Origin: Nitrosospira sp.
Lineage (GTDB): Bacteria > Pseudomonadota > Gammaproteobacteria > Burkholderiales > Nitrosomonadaceae
Assembly (NCBI GenBank): GCA_030453055.1
Contig: JAKDLC010000004.1
Location: forward strand, 1 to 21,248
DNA: 21,248 nt
Reading direction: 5' to 3'
The notes under the pieces were generated by a model, which did not search any database, had not been told where the DNA came from, and saw only the letters and a program-made list of their open reading frames with translations. Below, one piece after another: positions 17,980 to 21,248 of this stretch. Position 1 is the stretch's first letter; every line of letters begins with the position of its first letter. The translations under genes were made by a program, and so were the position numbers.

Positions 17980-18106
17980 AATAACCCCCCAAGGAAAAAA
18001 TGGTTATTGTATAGGTTCGCACCCGTTCAAGCAAAAACACAAATTGTTTACGTTGGACGGCGGATTTAAAAAAAGCTATTCTATTAAGGTTTACGCCTAT
18101 TTCATT

Positions 18107-18183
18107 GCGCCCATAGCTCAGATGGATAGAGTACCGCCCTCCGAAGGCGGGGGTCACACGTTCGAATCGTGTTGGGCGCGCCA
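18107..18183 (+). tRNA. tRNA-Arg (anticodon CCG)
   Basis: A full 77-base cloverleaf. The acceptor GCGCCCA pairs with TGGGCGC, the D stem GCTC pairs with GAGT, and the anticodon stem CCGCC/GGCGG encloses CTCCGAA, giving anticodon CCG at positions 34-36. The T arm is ACACG-TTCGAAT-CGTGT, the discriminator base is G, and CCA is encoded. It reads CGG codons. A weak promoter may lie upstream (TATTCT at 18077-18082). No copy of its 3' end was seen further right in the window, so I cannot show an attachment-site pair. Confidence 0.97.
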
Positions 18184-18283
18184 TAAAATCAATACGTTAT
18201 TTGATGCAAAGAGTCCAGGGCTATTCCATGCCAGCACAGTGTCAGCAATTTTGATAGTAAAACGCCAGTTATCCTGAACTAAG

Positions 18284-18298
18284 ACGCACTATGTGCGT
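18284..18298. repeat. Small perfect hairpin after the tRNA
   Basis: ACGCAC and GTGCGT form a six-base stem with a three-base loop, just beyond the stop of the fic gene on the opposite strand. It has no T-run in either direction. It could act as a weak bidirectional transcription stop between the tRNA and fic, but that is not shown. Confidence 0.35.
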
Positions 18299-18304
18299 TA
18301 CCTG

Positions 18305-19468
18305 CTAGGCCAATGGCTTCTCTAAGGCCTCAAGGATGGGCTGAGAAACATAATATTTCCCCCAATGGCGCCTGGTAAGCTCTTTCAGTACCTTTTTCTG
18401 CTCAAGCACAGATATTGCTGCTTTTGCTGTGGGATGAGATTTGTTTAGTATTTTACTCGCCCTAAAAATCGTCATATAGGGATTGACGAACAATTCGTCC
18501 AGTACTATAAGTGCGTTCGGCTTGTCTCGTAGTATTGCTCGGTATTCTTCTCGCAGCCTATGCAACTCCTTAGCCTGGAGACCTGCTGAAGTAGCAACCT
18601 CGCTGACTCCCTGGAGAAAGAACCTTAGCCATGGACTCCATTCCCCGTGCGTGCGAACACGTTGCAAAAGTTCATAATAGTCCATTTTATGCGTATCGAT
18701 ATAGGCGGAAAGATAGAGCAGCGGCTGCGAAAGACGTTTCCTCTCCAATAAGAAAAATGTGACTAAGAGTCGCCCCACGCGGCCATTACCATCAAGGAAG
18801 GGGTGAATAGTCTCAAATTGAACATGCATCAGTGCGCACTGAATAAGATCAGGAATAATATCTCGATTGTGCATAAATTTTTCCCAGTCGGAGAGCGCTT
18901 CGTTCATCTCTATAATTGGCGGAGGAACAAAGGCAGCTGTCGTAGGAGTGCTGCCAGCCGGTCCAATCCAGTTTTGTGAATGCCGGAATTCCCCGGGTGT
19001 TGCCTTTTCGCCTCTTACGCCCTGCATCAGTCGTTCATGGATTGTTCGAACAAGTCTTAATGAGAGGGGCAAATGTTCAAGTAACCGAACGCCTTCCTCC
19101 AAGGCGTAGATATAATTTCGTACTTCCCGTATGTCGTCTGAGCGTGTGCGATCTATAGTGCCGTCTCCAAGCTCATCTATAAGGATATCTGAAAGGCTTG
19201 CTTTCGTTCCTTCGATTCGTGACGAAAGAACGGCCTCCCGCTTTATATAAGGTGAGATCAGCAGATGTGGATTAGGCAGTTGACTACCCAGGCCAGAGAG
19301 TTCAGATAAGGCTGAGTCTGCTTTGGAAAGCGCTAGAACAAGTTCTGTATCCCAAATGATAATAGGAGGCAAAGGATTAGGAACAAAGGCAAGGAATCCT
19401 TGGGGAGAGTGAACAAGCCGTCCACTTTTGTTCTCATGAAAATCCGTTAAGTTCATATGATAGTGCAT
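18305..19468 (-). CDS. Fic family protein, class II, with C-terminal winged helix
   Basis: A 387-residue Fic-domain enzyme, probably an AMPylator of protein targets. The catalytic motif is complete: HPFLDGNGRVGR at 222-233. An inhibitory motif of the (S/T)xxxE(G/N) form, SSRIEG at 82-87, precedes the Fic core in the same chain, which defines class II: the inhibitor helix is built in and no separate antitoxin is needed. The N-terminal domain has the usual proline-rich segment (FVPNPLPP). After about residue 320 a winged helix-turn-helix (MTIFRASKILNKSHPTAKAA) follows and may bind DNA. An ATG at 19456 is an alternative start; neither has a good ribosome site. Base composition is visibly more AT-rich than the housekeeping genes to the left, suggesting acquired DNA. 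Confidence 0.93.
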   Translation of the reverse strand: MHYHMNLTDFHENKSGRLVHSPQGFLAFVPNPLPPIIIWDTELVLALSKADSALSELSGLGSQLPNPHLLISPYIKREAVLSSRIEGTKASLSDILIDELGDGTIDRTRSDDIREVRNYIYALEEGVRLLEHLPLSLRLVRTIHERLMQGVRGEKATPGEFRHSQNWIGPAGSTPTTAAFVPPPIIEMNEALSDWEKFMHNRDIIPDLIQCALMHVQFETIHPFLDGNGRVGRLLVTFFLLERKRLSQPLLYLSAYIDTHKMDYYELLQRVRTHGEWSPWLRFFLQGVSEVATSAGLQAKELHRLREEYRAILRDKPNALIVLDELFVNPYMTIFRASKILNKSHPTAKAAISVLEQKKVLKELTRRHWGKYYVSQPILEALEKPLA

Positions 19469-19483
19469 CAGTTAAAAAGAAAA

Positions 19484-19532
19484 CTTTCAAACAATTATAG
19501 ACTTTGAAAGAAAAATGGCAAATTCTTTCAAA
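19484..19532. repeat. Three copies of an 8-bp repeat around the fic promoter
   Basis: CTTTCAAA occurs at 19484-19491 and 19525-19532, and its inverse TTTGAAAG at 19503-19510. On the fic strand one copy lies just upstream of the -35 box, one lies inverted in the spacer and one lies just downstream of the -10 box. The placement around the core promoter is that of an operator. Which protein binds is unknown; the winged helix of Fic itself is one candidate. Confidence 0.65.
19494..19521 (-). promoter_or_regulatory. Sigma70-type promoter of fic
   Basis: On the minus strand TTGCCA (19521-19516) and a perfect TATAAT (19499-19494) are separated by 16 bases. Transcription would begin near 19487, leaving a leader of about 20 bases before the ATG at 19468. 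Confidence 0.65.
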
Positions 19533-19540
19533 CCTCTTCT

Positions 19541-20092
19541 GCCCTGGCTTGCTCGGGACCGCCGGCCGGCGCCAAGCGATGGACGCTTGAATTGCTGGAG
19601 CAGGCCGCGCAAGCGCAGGCGGGAATTGGCCTCATCAGCCGCGAAACCATCCGCCGGTTGCTAAAAAAACTGCATCAAGCCGTGGCGCAAGCTGATGTGG
19701 TGTGTCGGCACACTGACGCAGGAGTATCGGCAACGCATGTACGATCTGCTTGACCTCTACGATCGCCCGTTGCGGCCGGGAGAACCCGTCGTCTGTCTGG
19801 ACGAGAAGAGCAAACAGTTGCTCAAGGATTCTCGTGCGCCCTTGCCGATGCGCCCCGGAACACCCGTGCAGCTGGATTATGAATACGTGCGTGCCGGCAC
19901 GTGCAACCTGTTCGTGGCCGTGGAACCCAAGGGGGTCGGCGAACCGTCAAAGTCACCCGCCGCCGCACCAAAACCGACTTCGTGACCTTCGTGCAGTACC
20001 TGCTCCAACAGGTCTATGCCAAGGCGCGGCGCGTCCATTTGGTGCTGGACAACCTCAATACCCACAAGAGGGGATATCGAGAAAGTTTCTAA
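19541..20092 (+). pseudogene. IS630-family transposase, truncated and frameshifted
   Basis: Three consecutive frames give the middle of an IS630 transposase. From 19541 to about 19669: ALACSGPPAGAKRWTLELL and LISRETIRRLLKK, the helix-turn-helix/linker part. From 19671 to about 19933: CIKPWRKLMWCVGTLTQEY, and VVCLDEKSKQLL, which holds the first catalytic Asp. From about 19934: GGRRTVKVTRRRTKTDF and VLDNLNTHK, with the second catalytic Asp. The first shift lies at an A-run (19663-19669). The second is a missing G in a five-G run (19931-19935). The N-terminal domain and everything after the second Asp, including the third acidic residue, are absent. It cannot transpose on its own. Confidence 0.85.
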
Positions 20093-20222
20093 CTCCAAAA
20101 GAGATGGGGATTTTGAAGATTGCAGAACAAATGCCGGTGAAGATTCCCAGTGCCCAGTGAGAAGCAGAGTGCCGTTCTAGTAAGTATTTTCCGAAAAGCG
20201 CAACAGGGGGGCGTTGTTTAGA

Positions 20223-20576
20223 ATGTTCGATGATGAGCGGATAGAACCGCTACTGAACAGGGAGCTGGACTTGGCTTCACTCACTCGAGAAGAGCTGAGG
20301 TGTGCAACGATATCCGATCCGTTGATAGTCTATCTTCCGCTGCCGAGCATCGGCTACACAAATATGCACATCGATATTTGCAGCGATCTGATTGACGCAT
20401 CTTGGGTAGCCGAGACCCTTGCAGGTTACGCCGAGACCGCAGAGGCCGAAAACGAGTATCTCAGGGAAACGCATACCAAAAGGATCAAGCTCACTCTGCA
20501 CGGAATAAAATCGGGCATTCTTGATGTGCTTGCCGATGGTATTTCTGGTCGCGCAAGCCATGGAGCCACTCCGTAA
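20223..20576 (+). CDS. Hypothetical protein, not recognised
   Basis: An open frame of 117 residues from the ATG at 20223, or 120 from a TTG at 20214. The product is acidic, with no signal peptide, membrane segment or cysteine motif that I can name. A G-run at 20205-20210 could serve as ribosome site: it is 12 bases from the ATG and too near the TTG. The segment SDPLIVYLPLPSIGYTNMH looks protein-like, and the region from about residue 70 is helical and charged (ETAEAENEYLRETHTKR). It lies between transposase debris and a truncated-in-window GNAT gene, so it may be the remnant of a larger gene. I do not know its function. Confidence 0.35.
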   Translation: MFDDERIEPLLNRELDLASLTREELRCATISDPLIVYLPLPSIGYTNMHIDICSDLIDASWVAETLAGYAETAEAENEYLRETHTKRIKLTLHGIKSGILDVLADGISGRASHGATP

Positions 20577-20774
20577 AAAGCTCTCTACCTCTCGCATCCT
20601 GATAAATGATGACTGCTTTAGGTTCCGTAGCCTGCACTGTTTCCTCATCTTTTACCATATCACGCGCCAAACATATTTGGCAATTAATTTTATGGGGGGG
20701 AATGTCTATTCAAATATGAGCGATAGCCTTATCTCGTTCTTCACTTATTTAATGGATAGCCTGTGTGCTGTGCA
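20577..20774. other. AT-rich intergenic stretch without recognised features
   Basis: The region between the hypothetical gene and the 3' end of the GNAT gene is AT-rich and includes a seven-G run at 20694-20700. An 85-codon open frame overlaps it but has no plausible protein character. I see no terminator, RNA gene or repeat here. Confidence 0.5.
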
Positions 20775-21248
20775 CTAATTTGATTCTAATAGTAGCTCCT
20801 TGATCGAGCGCATCGGCAGCACGAGGCGCAGGGACTCCGGCAGTGGCTGGAAGCCGAATGATTCGTAGAATGCGGCAGCGCGCTCACTCAGCGCATCGAC
20901 CACCAGCATCGACGATCCGACAGTCTCGGCGCTGATGTACGCGCGCTGCACCGCGTCCGCGAGCAGCAGCGATCCCAAGCCCTCGCCATGCCGAGTTCGC
21001 GACACAGCCAGGCGGCCGATGAGCGTCGCGCTCACCAGCGGATAGCGGGGAACATGCTTGCGCGCGGCCATTGGAACGTCGCCCTGCGGCAGCGAGGTGG
21101 CGCAAAGCGTGTAATAGCCAAGCACCGTTTCGACGGCGTCGGCCGCGACCAGGATGAAGACGCCGTTCGCCCGTCGGCGCATATCCTGCCCCGCTTGAGC
21201 ACGCAGATAACGATTGAGGCTGTCGACGCCGCACGAGAACCCGTCGCG
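20775..21248 (-). CDS. GNAT-family N-acetyltransferase, TacT-like (5' end outside window)
   Basis: The frame stays open to the right edge, so the start lies beyond 21248. The visible 157 residues begin RDGFSCGVDSLNRYLRAQAG, matching the FxCGxxxLNxYLRxQA opening of GNAT toxins of the TacT/AtaT type. They continue with VFILVAADAVETVLGYYTL, the acetyl-CoA-binding loop TRHGEGLGSLLLADAVQRA and the C-terminal FYESFGFQPLPES. TacT-like toxins acetylate the amino group of charged tRNAs and are normally encoded just after a ribbon-helix-helix (DUF1778) antitoxin. That partner would lie to the right of the window. An internal ATG at 21182 would cut off the conserved opening and is not the start. Confidence 0.85.
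   Translation of the reverse strand, partial: RDGFSCGVDSLNRYLRAQAGQDMRRRANGVFILVAADAVETVLGYYTLCATSLPQGDVPMAARKHVPRYPLVSATLIGRLAVSRTRHGEGLGSLLLADAVQRAYISAETVGSSMLVVDALSERAAAFYESFGFQPLPESLRLVLPMRSIKELLLESN

Noticed and set aside
19661..19673. Programmed frameshift in the IS630 transposase
   Set aside because: An A-run at a frame change could suggest recoding, but a second frameshift and the loss of both ends show that the gene is simply decayed.
20277..20648. 123-codon minus-strand frame opposite the hypothetical gene
   Set aside because: The plus-strand frame looks more protein-like; both are uncertain, but the minus-strand product is Cys/Arg-rich without pattern.
20521..20778. 85-codon plus-strand frame in the AT-rich gap
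   Set aside because: No ribosome site, aromatic/hydrophobic low-quality composition and overlap with the preceding frame.
1..21248. CRISPR array, prophage genes, rRNA
   Set aside because: No regularly spaced repeats, phage structural genes or rRNA sequence were seen anywhere in the window.

Overview
The window looks like a chromosomal segment of a betaproteobacterium. The closest fit from the proteins and gene order is the ammonia-oxidising Nitrosomonadaceae (Nitrosospira-like). This is inferred from protein character, moderate-to-high GC and the trxC-gmk-rpoZ-spoT and gcvT-H-PA-PB arrangements, not from a database search. Most of the window is well-conserved housekeeping DNA. The right end, from about 18.2 kb, is accessory DNA with IS debris and a truncated toxin-like gene.

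Layout. 1-342: a short leader containing a broken N-terminal fragment of an IS1182-type transposase and the probable metH promoter. 343-4068: metH, complete cobalamin-dependent methionine synthase. 4121-7844, minus strand: trxC (thioredoxin 2), gmk, rpoZ and spoT, read in that order; spoT has its own good sigma70-type promoter at the end of rpoZ. 7845-8283: intergenic region with a probable promoter, a tandem two-aptamer glycine riboswitch and an intrinsic terminator, all feeding the plus-strand glycine cleavage genes. 8284-13298: gcvT, gcvH, gcvPA, tpx, gcvPB; a thiol peroxidase gene sits between the two halves of the P protein. 13382-14792: a PfkB/ribokinase-family kinase and a small glycine-zipper lipoprotein. 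14982-15643: a complete Phd/VapC-type toxin-antitoxin pair. 15731-17294: plsC-like acyltransferase, converging and overlapping with apaH on the minus strand. 17428-17979, minus: membrane-anchored cytochrome c5-like protein with a clear terminator. 18107-18183: tRNA-Arg(CCG). 18305-19468, minus: class II Fic protein with a winged-helix tail and a striking repeat-studded promoter. 19541-20092: IS630-family transposase wreck. 20223-20576: an unrecognised small ORF. 20775-21248, minus: C-terminal part of a TacT-like GNAT acetyltransferase that runs off the window.

How the genes work together. The gcv block makes the T, H and P proteins of the glycine cleavage system (the L protein is not here), with glycine sensed by the riboswitch. 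One-carbon units produced by it are used downstream by MetH. The gmk-rpoZ-spoT group links GMP/GDP supply, the RNA polymerase omega subunit and (p)ppGpp turnover, as in other proteobacteria. I did not find a clearly new multi-gene system. The most unusual signals are the three-copy repeat around the fic promoter, the altered metal-binding motif in ApaH, the perfect inverted repeat flush with the plsC start codon, and the paired direct repeats ahead of the kinase gene.
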